This document shows positions 49,001-60,400 of a stretch of 64,000 bases of DNA, piece after piece (within the stretch, counting starts at the first letter, position 1; each line of letters opens with the position of its first letter). The position numbers were made by a program, and so were the translations under genes. The notes below the pieces were generated by a model that had not been told where the DNA came from, did not search any database, and saw nothing but the letters and a program-made list of their open reading frames with translations. Origin of the DNA: Paragonimus westermani (lineage: Eukaryota; Platyhelminthes; Trematoda; Plagiorchiida; Troglotrematidae). The stretch is from assembly GCA_008508345.1 (NCBI GenBank), contig QNGE01000289.1, positions 98,651-162,650 on the forward strand. The letters are read 5' to 3'.

Positions 49001-52000
49001 CAGCCTCTGGCCTTGCGCATCCGTCGCTTAGATCTAGGATGCGAATTACTATAGATGAATTCAACATTCACACTCTGAAACGGATAAGTTAACAGAATGC
49101 TCTCTCACGGATGTAAGACTCGCTAAACATGGATGCCCGTCATGTTCTAGTGGCTAGAATCTAGAACAGCAGTCACCGCGTGGAACCCACAGCACCTGCT
49201 CTGCCCATTCGATACCTTTTCCACAGTTCGTGTAACTCTACGGTCGCCGCTACCGGTCAGGCTGAAGTAAGCAGTCCTCAGTACGACGGCCGCAGCCGCG
49301 TTCGTGAATTGGATTTCAATTAACAGTACACCGTGCCGTCCGCTTAGCACGTTCTGTTGATGCCAGTTTCACATACCAACTCTTCAGTAATCTATCTATT
49401 GCGCCTGTTTATACTCCAACTGACTGTAATGACGTCGGTGGCTAGAGCACTTCTTACTGGGATTCCGACTACCAATCCCACTGGGTCGACACACGGTTCT
49501 GATTATGGTCATTCCGGCCGGCGATGTGAATGTTCAGGTCGGCCGCCTTGGTGAGGCCGAGTCTCGTTCATGTAAAACGTTTGGGCTGGTGGTACTTCGC
49601 CCGGGTAATTGCGAGAGACTGATGAAGGTGTGTGTTGAGCATGAGCTATTTTTAAACAACACTAATTTTAGACATCATGCACATCACTGTTACACTTAGC
49701 GTCCCATATTTTAGCACTAGACCTGTTTTTAGTTAGATCACGTAGTTAGCTATGGGTGGCATGGCTTCATTCAGGACTGTCGTGCTTGTTGCGACACATA
49801 CCTGGATTCCGTTATTGCGTTGGTGAGTTGTTTTTGCCAAGCAACGACTCTGCTGACAGAAACAGCTGGCTGTTTATAAACCGGTTAGGCTCTCAGTAAA
49901 ACATAAATGCTAAGCAAGCCTAGAAAGCAAGCTTAACAGATCGCATGCCGATGATTCTGACGTTTAATTGACCCAAGTGTTATAAGTCACTTATTAATCA
50001 GGTACTGTAGCATGCAGCACGTTGGTTCGTCGGTTAAACAAACATTGGATCACAGAGAAGTTCCTGGAGTTGTCAGATTCCAGACGAAAAATTCCTCATG
50101 ACTACTGATCGGCGCTTACAACGGAGTCAACAAACAATGGATCTACTGGCCACCTTACTGATGGTGAAATGTGTATATCTAACGAAATGCCGTTTCTTCG
50201 TGTTTTAATCGTGAAAGCCTCTCATAGCTATTCCTTATATAACATTTCTTTTTTCGGCAAATATCCATTTGTTTCATAGTGATGTTAACAATCTAATGAG
50301 TTTCACTGTTAGGCCACGACATCTGCGACGAAAAAATATCTGGCACGAAGTTAGTTCTTCAATAGGAAACGAAAAAATACGATCCTGACTAAACTGACCA
50401 AATTAATGATTCTCACATATATTCGCGTTAGATATGACGAAACATATACCAGTGACCACAGTGTTATCAACCTCATACTATCTACAAGCGTGCTAGAGAA
50501 CGCAAGTACATGTGTCGTCATGAATCCACACTGGACTATTGACTCCAGTCCATACTCACTCACTGTTTGGTCACACGGCGTCCTAGCGGTGTCTTCAGCT
50601 TACACAAAGGATGACTACACAGCATAAAGTAATGGAGATACTCCATCGGCCATCGCGCAGGATAACCAGTTCGCCCTACCTGTTGTTACCAGCAGGGTGG
50701 ATGCATGGAAGCATGCTATTGATAAACCTTTCCACTATCCCAATAACGTCTACACAATGAATCCTAGAGCAGACATGGCTCACACAAGTTCCAGTATTAG
50801 GAAGAACAACGTAAGACACACCCGGGAACGCAAGGCACATTCTGTTGGGATATAAAATGTGCGCACGCTGCTGGGTCGATAGTGCTCCACAGAGCAGCCA
50901 AAACACCGCACCTCATTGGTCGCGATGGAATTGCGCCGTTGTGTCATCGACATAGCAGCCTTACATGAGACAACGTTTGGAGACCAAGGTAAGCTCCCAG
51001 ACGCAGGCTCTAATTATAACTTCTCTGGGGTGGTTATCCGACAGACGGTGCTCGGGAGCATGGTGTCTGCTTCGTAATCGCTCACCGGATCAGTGCTCTG
51101 ATAACAGACGAGCGCACACAATCAGCCTTCGAATCATGTCCAAATACTCCCGACTCCGTTGAGGTGAGTGCATCACACCTCTTTGTGTTTATGGTCCAAC
51201 TACAAAGAACCAGCTCAGCTGTCAGCAACAGTCCCGTCGGCAGGGCTGAATGACGGACTGTTTGCCTTGGGTGACTTGAACGCACGAGTTGGGTGCGATT
51301 CGATAGACTAGTCGGGAGTCCTCGGACCCTACGGCATTGGTTTAGTCAACGAGAACTGTGGCCATCTGCTGCACTTATGTGCCACTCACAAGCTGACTAT
51401 CACAAACGCCCAATTGCAGCTGAGTGCGAGCGATATCACAACGTAGACTTACTCACAAAGCAGTTAACACCACTTGCTCCATAATATGACCGTACGGCAC
51501 CACGAAATTCGTGAAGTGCGTACCATGCGAGTGATGTGAGGAGGTGATTGCAGTACTGATCATACGCTGTTCAGGACCAAACTGTTTATCCATGCTTTGT
51601 AATCCCGTTCATTGTGGATATTCCGGGAAACGGTCGAAGCCAGATGTCAAACGACCGGAGAGCTTCGAGATTGGAACTGATTTCCAACGTGTATCTGCCA
51701 TTCTTCTGAAAGACGCTCTTGTACACACTACCCCGCGACGGCCTGTGGCAACAGCTTGAGGAATAGATTACGGCACCAGCCACCAAGACGATCGATATCA
51801 GCACCAAAAATATCCGGACTGATTCGAAGACAACAACGTGGCTATATCCAGTATGGTACTAGAGAGGCATGCAGCGTTTGCCGCTTCCACAGTGCACCAG
51901 GATAGCAAAGCCGGAAGAACGACATTTTGCAGTACTCTTCGCTGAACGTTGTCGCGAAATTAAGGATGACTAGTGGGGGAGGCCAGGTGAACAGATGCAA

Positions 52001-55000
52001 GGATACGCCAATCACCGACAACACAAGCAGTTCTACGATTCGATTGAGGCGATTTCCGTTCCATCTACCGAGTTTACCGATGCACTAATTGGCTCTCTGT
52101 CCACTCAGCCGGTGGACATCCTGAGAGTCTGGCACAAACACGTTGTTAGTTTATTCAACCACCCCGCTACCAATGATTAGGTGGCCCTGAACAGTCTGCC
52201 GCAACAAGTCGTCCAATATACATAACCTCTCGCCGCGGTTATATAAGAGGTGTAGAGAGTAATCAGAAAAATGCACAACAGAAAGGGTATAGACGAGAAT
52301 GGGCTTCCAGGTGAAAGAAGGAAGGATGACGAACCGGCGCTGGAACACACACCGCTCCAGATGGTTTGCTCTTTCTTGAAGCAAGTGTTGAAGGATGTCC
52401 TCAAGGCACCTCTGTTTAAATATAAGGGTAGAAAGCAGTGTCTCCACACCTATCGGGGGAATTAGCCCGGTGAGCTGCGCACGCAAGGAGACTACACGAT
52501 CCCTCCTGAACCAGCTAAATGTGAACGTTTTAAAGGCCAATGTTTCCGAGGAGCAGTGTGGATTCCGGGTGAGTTGCAGTATGACCGACCTGGTGTTTGC
52601 TGCTGGACAGATTCGGAAGAAGTGCCTGGAACACAACCAGCCCTTGTACGCATTCGTCGTGAACCTCAAAAAGCCTTTTAATTCCGTGAGCTGTGAGGTG
52701 TTGTGAACGGTGCTTGGCAGGTTTAGATGACCAAGTAAAATGGTCAATCCGACTGTAGTGTTGCAAATGAGCATTAAGGCGAAGATACAAAGGTGCCGAT
52801 CGATCTGTGACAAATTTGACACTGTCTTTGGCATGAAACGCGTTTATGTCTTAACCCCAACCTTAGTTTAAAGCTGAGTACCACGCTAACAGTTGCTTTC
52901 CAGGAGTTGGCGGAGGACGGCGTTGATGTTGAATACCGTACGAATGGACGCCTTCTGAATATCCGACATTTCGGCGTCCCAACCGGGCTTTTGCTTGCAG
53001 ATGACAGCGCGCTGTTCTCACACGGTGAAGGTGAACTTCAGCGTTTGTCTATGACTTCTGTGACCGCGTCATCCAAGTTTGGATTGGATATCAATACCGG
53101 CGAACTATGCTCTTTATGCCGGCCTTCTCCGAGCGGAAGAGCTGTTCCTGCACCTGTCCCTGAAACTCGCACCAATGGGGACGTTTTTGATAGCTGCGAA
53201 GATTTCCACTACTTGGGTAGCAATTTGTTGGCAGATTTGTCCCTGGAGTCCGAGTTACGTGGTGGTATGGCAAAGGCTGCTGCTGCTTTCGGACGTCTCG
53301 AAAGACGTGTCTGGAAGAACCGCTGTGTGTCTACCGCTTATGATGCGGTCTATACTGCCATACAGCAGTGAAACCTGGACATTCTATCGGCGGAACATGT
53401 GTTATATGGACTGTTTCTATCTGCAATATCTAAGACGCACCTCGGATATTTGGTGGTCGTACATGGCTCCGAACACTGCGATACTGTAGCGAACGGACAA
53501 GGACGGAATAGAAACCATGGTGATACTCAATCAGCCTCGTTGAGTAGGTTACGTCCGTTGAGTAGACGATAATCGCATTCTAAAGCAGCCACCATACAGA
53601 CAGATGAAATCAGGTAAATGAAATCCTGGTGATTAAAAACCGCGACATTCGTGTGTTATTCAGGTGAATCTTTTACGATGTAACGTTAGTTTCAAACCTT
53701 GGAAAGATATAGCAGTGGACCAGTTGGTCAGGAGAAATGCCGTGAACAGGAGCGCGCGGTACGCAGGGGACTAGTCGGTGCCATAGGTCGTGGTGGGATG
53801 TGTGCGGCCACTGCTGGCCGCTTCCGAATAGTAAGTCGTCAGCGTACTCAGTGCACTGTCTGCCAAAAGACAACGTGCACGTTAGGATCAAGTATATCAT
53901 ACCGGTTGTGCCCACTTCATTATTTCTTAATCTCATCGACCAACGGCCAACGTCGTTTAGCAATCCACCCGCTCCCATTTTCAGAAACGTGGATGTCTGT
54001 GACCAGCTACCCTTCCTTTTGTCCAGCTTCACTGTTGTGCTGTATGGTGAATGTTTTGCTTGTTTTTCTGTCCAACCTTGAATTTGTTTTTCTCTTCTCA
54101 TCCCCTCTACAGTGAATTAACATGTACTCGTACAATGAACCAATCCTTGCAATGTATTTTTAATATTTTGTATGGTACTGATTAGGATTGTTAAAAAAAA
54201 TTTCGCATGTGACAAAGAGCTCCAGAATGCCAAATTTATGTAAAAATATTGTGGTGGATTGTCAGGTCGGGGGTGCGAGTTTTCGAACGCTCGGCCGAAT
54301 ACCTCAACGTGGGGGAGGTTCGTTCGAAAACCTGCCGCGATCGGATCAAGGCCAACGTGCGCGACCGGATGAGTCATCGCTCGACTAGATCGGACCAACG
54401 GGCGAGGCAGGGCAGGCGAAATACGACAGACAGCCAGATCGGAGGCGTGGTTTCTCCAACATTTAGAGGAACATCTCGACACGATGTTGGAATACGGTTA
54501 AGACCAACACTGGGTGGATGGCGGACAGCACGAGCAGCCGGACGAGCCATCGCGCAACGAAATCGGACAAACAGACGAGGAATGGCAAGCGAAAAACCCT
54601 CCGATAGAAGGCACCGGTCACACACGTAAACCGGTTAGAAGTGCACACGACATGTGAACGGAAACCGGGGGTGCTGCGGGTTGGAATTACGACTCATAAA
54701 CGAGAGACTAGCGATTTGGACAATAAAGATTGTGCTTTATTGGACGCCTTCTCGCTACAATATGACCTATAAATGAAAATCTTACACAACTAACTTTTCG
54801 CAAATGTCTTCCGCCCACTTTGACCATCGTGGGTGCACATTTGTAAGACTCCCATTTTTATCGAAGATAATCAGTTTGTATTCAACTTCCTTTAATCGTT
54901 GTTCATCAACATTCACATCTTCATCATCATGTACTCTTGCACGAGTGCAATGTAATCGAACTGGAATTGAAGAGTCGGGCAGTACAAGCGGTAGAATATC

Positions 55001-57491
55001 GGCAACTGAACGCACGATATGAAACTTTGTGGATTGTAAAGTGGTGGCTGGGTTGGCTTTCTTGTCGCTTTTTTCATCTCCGACTTGAAACCATGCTTCT
55101 TCCAAATCTTCGCGTTTACCAACGCCGCTCAACACACCGACGGCCATTCCAAAGTTACCGTTCTGTGTTTTAGCAAAACAGGTGAATTAATTGATAAAAT
55201 TTCAGGAAAACATTCCAGAATCCGATAAGCCTCATATAGCACACTTATTGGTTATAACTTGGTGGTATTAACAAGTGATACCAACTCATAGTAACTTTTA
55301 ATCTTATGCAGATATTCGGTGAGGACCATGATTAAAGATGTTTTTTGTTTATATTAGCCACCAAAGCACAAAATACAGCCGAATATTTCGAACAAACAAG
55401 CTTTCAGAACTTAGACCTACGCAAATTTTAGTTACACATTTACGTTTTGAATTGAAATCGATACATCACTGGATGGTGTGCTCAAAAGTCTTTATAGCGT
55501 ACGTGCACTAATTTAACGCTTTCCAGGTATACGTGAAAATATATGATAAAAATATGATAAACTGAGAGAGTCCGAACGTAGATCATATGGCAATTACAAC
55601 AGGTCTTAACCAGCGCTAAACCACATTGTCACACGAGAACAATTAGGTAAGTTAATAATTCGACCGTCCAATAAGCAAGCAAGTCGGAAATGTGTATTGC
55701 ACGTATAGGGCGACAAGCACGCAAACAAACAAATGCGATCGTATGCAGCAAGCAGATAACAGACAAAAATCTTTACGATCCTATGTACAATGTGAATTGG
55801 GATTTTGGGGGAAATCTTACACATAGTACAGCATACAGACCAGGATTATCTCCCATTTAATAAAAGTCAGATAAAGAACCTATTTTTGTAGTTCTGCTGA
55901 AGTTAGACTTGGTTGAAAATGAGTATGCATCACTTTCAGCAGCACCGCATAGATAAACTGTAACTTCTACATTGTACTAAATAGTTCATGGATCGACTAT
56001 AAAATATCACTGCCGGTAGGAAATTCTCGGATTCTTTCCGTGATGAGAGCGGTTCGCAACAAAGTTTCATAGCGAGATAAGCGTTGCTAGCTTACTTCGC
56101 TTCTAGCAACTTCTCGTGAATGAAGTACGCAGATGATAGAATGCTGTGATGTGTGGAGTTATGTAATATGGCGTGTAAAGCTGCGAATGTAATTCAAATG
56201 TCTATCCCATTATATCACACCTCCTCCACTCAAGTTTGGTTAGAACATGTGTAGAGTGGTTCACTATTCTTATAAACTAGCTCTAGGAGGCGAAATATTG
56301 GAGATTACTGCCCGTGAACGAGACATAACAACAGGCGCGCCAGACAATTTCAAGGTGCATCCATGCCTTTCTATACTAGGGAGCAAAGTTTGAGAATAAG
56401 ATTGCTTATTAATACCGGAGGAAATTTTTCTGATTGTTCAACACAGTTCTGCACTCTTAGATTTAATCAAATAACCTAGTTTCCCGAACCTATCTCATGG
56501 AGTGCACAGCTTTCACCGCGAAGGTACATCAAAGCGAACCACACCGCTCTGTTTAATGTAGAATCCGACAAGGCCAACTGCTAACTTACTCACAAAATCC
56601 ACCGCAACACATCAACTGCTTGACTCGGAGACGGCACTTCCTCATTATCTAGGTGTCCTTAATCTGGAGTGCTTTACAAACGTCTGTTGGGTTAATGTAT
56701 GTAACAACTGAACAAAAGGGCGGTTTGACGCTCACAACTAAGACATCAAGTCGAACTCTCAGTTTATTTGATTATCAGATACACTGAAGTGGAATGTTTT
56801 TTTCCCTTGTTGCAGCCAGCCAACTTTAGAATTTTCTGTATAGCCAGGTAAACTAACTAACTAACTAACCTAATAGGTTCTAGTTGGGTTTCTACGCTGC
56901 AGCCTGGTCACTATTTCTATTGTCCATTTGTTTCGTATCAGCATCTACTAACTCAATTGGTTTTGTTGAAATCACTGTGCTCTTCGCGTAGTTTTATTTT
57001 TGCAAAGTGTTCAATACACAACCAATGAAAATAGCATTTTTTTGGTTTTAATCCCAGCTTGACATTTCTACATATATTTTTTACGAATCATCGTATAACC
57101 AATCGTATGCGTGAGGTTAAATTGTTTACTATATACAATAAATAAATTACACACAATAAAATCCTCTAAATTTCGGTTGTTTTATGCTATTGCTATTTGG
57201 CAGCCACCTGATCCATCGAGTTTCACAAGTGCACTAGCTTCAAATTTGAGGTGCTATGAACGTCAGCGAAAAAATCAATACAGGAGAACAAACGCCTGTT
57301 TACTTTGGCAAATAGCATATCGGTTCTTGTGTCTCCCACCATGACTGTTTGTTCAGGTTGCACATTCAGCATCTCGAAAATCCTGTGTGCATTGCGTGGA
57401 TGTGGTTTGGGAAGCCCGTCAATATCATCTCCACAGACAGTTACATCGATTAAATGCAACACGTCCAACTCGGCAAGAGACTTTAGTGTAC
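42471..57491 (-). CDS. Tandem HAD-superfamily phosphatase-like protein, 5' incomplete (5 exons seen)
   Basis: The exons 57491-57304, 55162-54786, 47777-47588, 47283-47038 and 42662-42471 join in one frame with consistent GT/AG phases, giving about 397 visible residues. The first part is the back half of a HAD domain (LPKPHP with motif III Lys, then VMVGDTRTD motif IV). A linker of roughly 70 residues follows, then a full second HAD domain: motif I FDKNGSL, a helical cap, motif II VNTSDG, motif III YPKP and motif IV VVGDTPAD. The layout resembles phosphoglycolate-phosphatase-type (Gph-like) HAD proteins, which hydrolyse phosphate esters with Mg2+. Motif I of domain 2 has Asn at the general acid/base Asp position. 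The exons carrying motifs I and II of domain 1 were not found; they should lie above 57491 or beyond the window. Substrate is unknown. The gene ends 1.6 kb upstream of CHDH on the same strand. Confidence 0.82.
43002..43066. repeat. (TC)n/(GA)n microsatellite forming a large inverted repeat
   Basis: An uninterrupted CT run (43002-43034) is followed directly by a GA run (43035-43066), with a CTCGAG-type centre. Since GA is the complement of TC read backwards, the whole block is one near-perfect palindrome with arms of about 32 bases, extended by GTTTC on the left and GAAAC on the right. It lies in the last intron of the HAD gene, 340 bases upstream of the last exon. Confidence 0.95.
47038..47283 (-). 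CDS. Tandem HAD gene, domain 2 motifs II and III
   Basis: The acceptor is CAAACCCACAG and the donor is GTAGGT. The 82-codon exon reads IWYTPELSPDDMLPGAIETI, then GLRIAVNTSDG (motif II), DMVLSAEDADRYPKPLP (motif III Lys) and HTVHRIMDAMS. With this donor the joined sequence aligns residue for residue with the equivalent part of domain 1 (HRIFEMLNVQPEQT). Confidence 0.87.
47588..47777 (-). CDS. Tandem HAD gene, cap region of domain 2
   Basis: The acceptor is ACATTCTTCTTTCAG and the donor is GTGAGG. It completes a Val codon and encodes a helical segment (LKVRTSIEMAQKFSNILGYS, then AAGGMLAESS and SAHIVNE) at the position of the HAD alpha-helical cap. Both phases match the neighbours. Confidence 0.83.
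49020..49830 (+). mobile_element. Family I RTE endonuclease remnant
   Basis: Translated pieces in shifting frames resemble an apurinic-type endonuclease of fluke RTE elements: VEPTAPALP and VAATGQAEVS near 49180-49280, VIPAGDVNVQVGRLGEAES at about 49506, ERLMKVCVEHELFLNNTNFR at about 49610, and DHV...YGWHGFIQDCRACCDTYL near 49735-49810, followed by a decayed DS-ALV motif. Several stops and shifts make it non-functional. It is truncated before the reverse transcriptase and lies in an intron of the HAD gene in the opposite orientation. Confidence 0.7.
50650..53640 (+). mobile_element. Near full-length, heavily mutated non-LTR retrotransposon (family II)
   Basis: In order on the plus strand: a 5' leader (50650-50840), endonuclease start VRTLLG and AMELRRCVIDIAALHETTFG (about 50850-50980), FALGDLNARVG (about 51265), CSTDHTLFRTKLF (about 51550), the reverse transcriptase with EEQCGFRVSCSMTDLVFA (about 52545), motif A FVVNLKKPFNSV (52650-52690), LLADDSALFSHGEGELQRL (motif C, about 53000), FHYLGSNLLADLSLESELRG (about 53205), AFGRLERRVWKNRCVSTAYD and finally MAPNTAIL near 53465. 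Many stops and shifts break it. It lies in an intron of the tandem HAD gene, antisense to it. Confidence 0.82.
54250..54759 (+). mobile_element. Solo LTR-like repeat
   Basis: The 510-base, GC-rich unit starts TGTGGTGG and ends CTCGCTACA, matching the TG...CA ends of LTRs. AATAAA lies 33 bases from its end (54722-54727). It is flanked on both sides by ATAT, a possible 4-bp target duplication. The same sequence occurs around the gap at 31441-33093. Several frames stay open on both strands (for example 54249-54629) but encode nothing recognisable, so they are treated as non-coding. It lies 27 bases from the donor end of the junction exon of the HAD gene. A non-autonomous SINE-like or MITE-like element is the alternative. 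Confidence 0.65.
54786..55162 (-). CDS. Tandem HAD gene, junction exon: end of domain 1 and start of domain 2
   Basis: The acceptor is CTAAAACACAG and the donor is GTAAGA. This single open exon starts NGNFGMAVGVLSGVGKREDL, the C-terminal end of a HAD fold. It runs through a Lys- and Asp/Glu-rich linker with no stop, then reads YKLIIFDKNGSLTNVHPRWS, the N-terminal HAD strand with motif I. It is the direct evidence that the two domains are one polypeptide. It starts in phase 0 and ends in phase 2. A solo LTR ends 27 bases beyond its donor side, so the insertion narrowly missed the splice site. Confidence 0.87.
56851..56869. repeat. Short AACT tandem repeat
   Basis: About 4.5 copies of AACT lie in the intron between the first two visible HAD exons. 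It is a minor microsatellite. Confidence 0.8.
57304..57491 (-). CDS. Tandem HAD gene, domain 1 motifs III and IV
   Basis: The acceptor is TTTGTTTATAG and the donor is GTAAAC. The exon starts in phase 1 (it needs one base from a missing upstream exon) and encodes TLKSLAELDVLHLIDVTVCG, then LPKPHPRNAHRIFEMLNV and QTVMVGDTRTDMLFAK. The upstream exon should end with a HAD motif II (hydrophobic strand plus T/S-D) but was not recognised between 57492 and 64000. Confidence 0.87.
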
Positions 57492-60400
57492 CTATAAACA
57501 AAATGACCTTTATTTGAATTTCCACTAGAAGCCAACTGAGCCAAATTGTGCAGGCGTTTGAATAATACATATGGGCTACATCGATAAAATGTTGTAAACT
57601 TTGTGGTGTCGGTATACTCAGTAGAAATTACGCGATCAGTTTCTTGTAAAATAGTACCTAATAACGGTCACTTGTTGCATCTGAGTGGGCTCGCCAGCGC
57701 TCACTCAGTAGTCAACATGATTACTTCCTTTAGTATTCTGTTGTTCTACACTTATCAAACTGAACTAAACGTATTAATTTTGATAGTAACATCTGATATA
57801 TAGTACATCCTGTAGTTTTCAACAGAAACCTTGATAGCGCTATTACGAAACATTCCAGAAAGAAGTATATACAATGATTATAAACATTATTATATAAAGG
57901 TGATTTATGCGTTCAATTTACACTGTGGATTCGTGTCGTTGTTATTTATAACATCAAGGTTACAAAGAATCGTGTCTAGATAACAGAGTCAGTAAGTTCG
58001 CTTTGCTAAATTCCATAGCCGGATTCGGTCTGCTTTAACTCACACGATAGAACCATGTTTAAGAAGGTCTTTGTGCCGTGTTATGATCTTTTAACCATTT
58101 TGCTAGTGGTTACATGGGTCTCGATTCGAAAAAAACAATTACAGTTTTTCTTACGTAACTTGAGAACGCCACATTCAACCAGTTGTGGTAGTCTTCTTTG
58201 GGCCGCTAGTTAATTTTCCACACACACAAAAATCTCGCGGTGTACTTGCTTCAACAGACTACTTCAGACAGACACCTTATGATCGATTCTAACTTCGGTT
58301 AGAGTCATTAGAAAAGTTTATCTGAATATATGGTTGAGTGGATCACTTTGAATTTGCCACCAACTTACAGAATCGACTTAATCAGGGCTTCCGTTACTTA
58401 TCCAACATCCTGTTGGTCGCATTCTATTCCAAAATTCGATATCAGATAACCCAAACCAAATATATAGCGGGTATCAGATTATCCTTTTATAAGTTTACGC
58501 TGCATCACGTGCAACATTCATAATCTAAACTATAAGTTGAGGTAGAGGATCTTCGAAATTCAACTGACAATAGATTCAAACTATACAGGAACTGATGTGA
58601 TCAAATTCGACGGCAGAATACCACGTAAAGTTCGTAGAGATCAGTTACACATTTGTGAAGAAGATAATACAACGTAGCACGATCTAAGTAGTAGTAACTA
58701 ACTGTAACTTTTCCAAATCATTTTTGCTTAGCATAAAGCACAATTTATTTTAGTTAGTGGCTAACCATCCAGATACACCACTGCCTGTTTACATGCATAC
58801 ACCAAATAACATCATAAATGAGGGTGAAAACGAACTGCAAACTGCATCCATGTGGACATTTTATAATTTTAAAGGTGACAATAAAAATGAAATGTCCTAA
58901 CCACAATGTTATCGATGTGAACGAACAAAGAAGTTTTAGTTACTCTCACTTTGTGAAGATCGGGCAATGTGAGCACTACTCAAACAAGTTTATGGTTGTG
59001 TGTTTGGGTATAGTTAGTCGGTCATATCTACTGCCAGGTTACTGACGTTCCTAACATAATTTTGTCAAATAATCAAGAGCTTGGGTGCAAATTCCGATCT
59101 GTTGGTAGGGTCTAATCAGACCGAAGCACAAGTTCAACACTTCCTTTATACGTGGGCTACCCGAAAGGTTTAGCTGAATATCAAGGTTGCTACCAAGTGC
59201 AAGCGATGTTTAAGCTTGAAGTTCATATGTGAAATTATTGATAAATAAATTAGGTTAGTATCTTCTTTGAGCGAAATGTGAATGACAGAAAAATTATGAC
59301 TGCTTGGCTACGGGGGGGGGGGTAACTCTATAGGCGTATGATATTTATCAAGCAAAGTGTACCCATTTCACATTAAATTTGATATCAGACTAAACGATCA
59401 CTGAAATACATGTGGTAATGGATTTGGTTTGACTAGGTAGTGCGTTAGTCAGTTATTTCAGTAGGCGGTAAAAAGAAATCAACAAATCTGCGGTGTACAA
59501 ACACTCATTGTGTTAGCAATTATTTGGAACCTGTTTTGAATTTGTAATGATTGTGTTCCACTGTCAACAAATCTGAAAACTGAGTAATTTTCCAACTGCT
59601 GCAATAACTATCCTTAAATAAATAACGAGAATATGACAATCTTGGCTTTATAAAAGGTATCAAGTTCATCCGGTGTGAGAGATGTACCTACACATGATGA
59701 AGCTCCAGCTAATGAGAACGAGGACTTGCAAAAATGCCTAGCCTTATATTATTTCAAAGTACAGCTTGAGTGCTCTACGAGCAACGAACTAACATACACC
59801 ATTATTGCAAGCAATTTTAGAATATCTACCAGAATCGTACAGCTCATCAGAGAACTAAAAATAAGCTCAATCAAGACATGAATATTTCCGGTCGATTTCC
59901 TATTGAGCTAAAACCTGATGCGCAGCATCGCCTTAATAGAACATTGTTTGACAGCGCTAAAATGATCATTCTCAAGACAAATCGAAGAGCGGATGACATC
60001 ACCTCACAGAAATGTTGTTAATGAACAGGGACTTTTACATATTTATAAACTTGTAAGTGAAACAAATGGTAAGCAGTAAAATGGACCTAACTGAAATTAA
60101 CGAGTTTACTAAAAAGCCGAATTTATTGGCAATCTTTTAAGCCAGGTTCTTCATCTCAGGTTCCACTTTGATGAGATATTTACAAACCTTGACGTCCCAG
60201 TATGAATGTTCTTTTTTAAAAAATGACAAACTCAATTGACCCCAGACGAAATCCACATAACCAGTCTCCACTGCTTGTTGGTGCCTGGTTTACTTTTAGT
60301 TTTCATGAGGTGCTAAAGAGCAGAGCGTAGTAACGTCAACTGAAGCAGATAGGTCAACTCTCCGCAAACAGCTGATAGGGTTAAAAAATGTCAGTGAACA

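Larger units (their letters stand above)
42663..57303 (-). other. Introns of the tandem HAD gene
   Basis: The introns are 57303-55163 (2.1 kb), 54785-47778 (7.0 kb), 47587-47284 (304 nt) and 47037-42663 (4.4 kb). The 7.0-kb intron carries the family I endonuclease remnant, the family II element and the solo LTR, all on the plus strand and so antisense to the gene. The last intron holds the TC/GA palindrome. The rest shows nothing recognisable. Confidence 0.65.

Noticed and set aside
52151..52834. 227-codon minus-strand open frame
   Set aside because: It is antisense to the decayed family II reverse transcriptase and has no recognisable motif of its own.
54249..54629. 126-codon Arg-rich plus-strand frame
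   Set aside because: It lies wholly inside the LTR-like repeat, and other frames on both strands are also open, as expected for GC-rich sequence.
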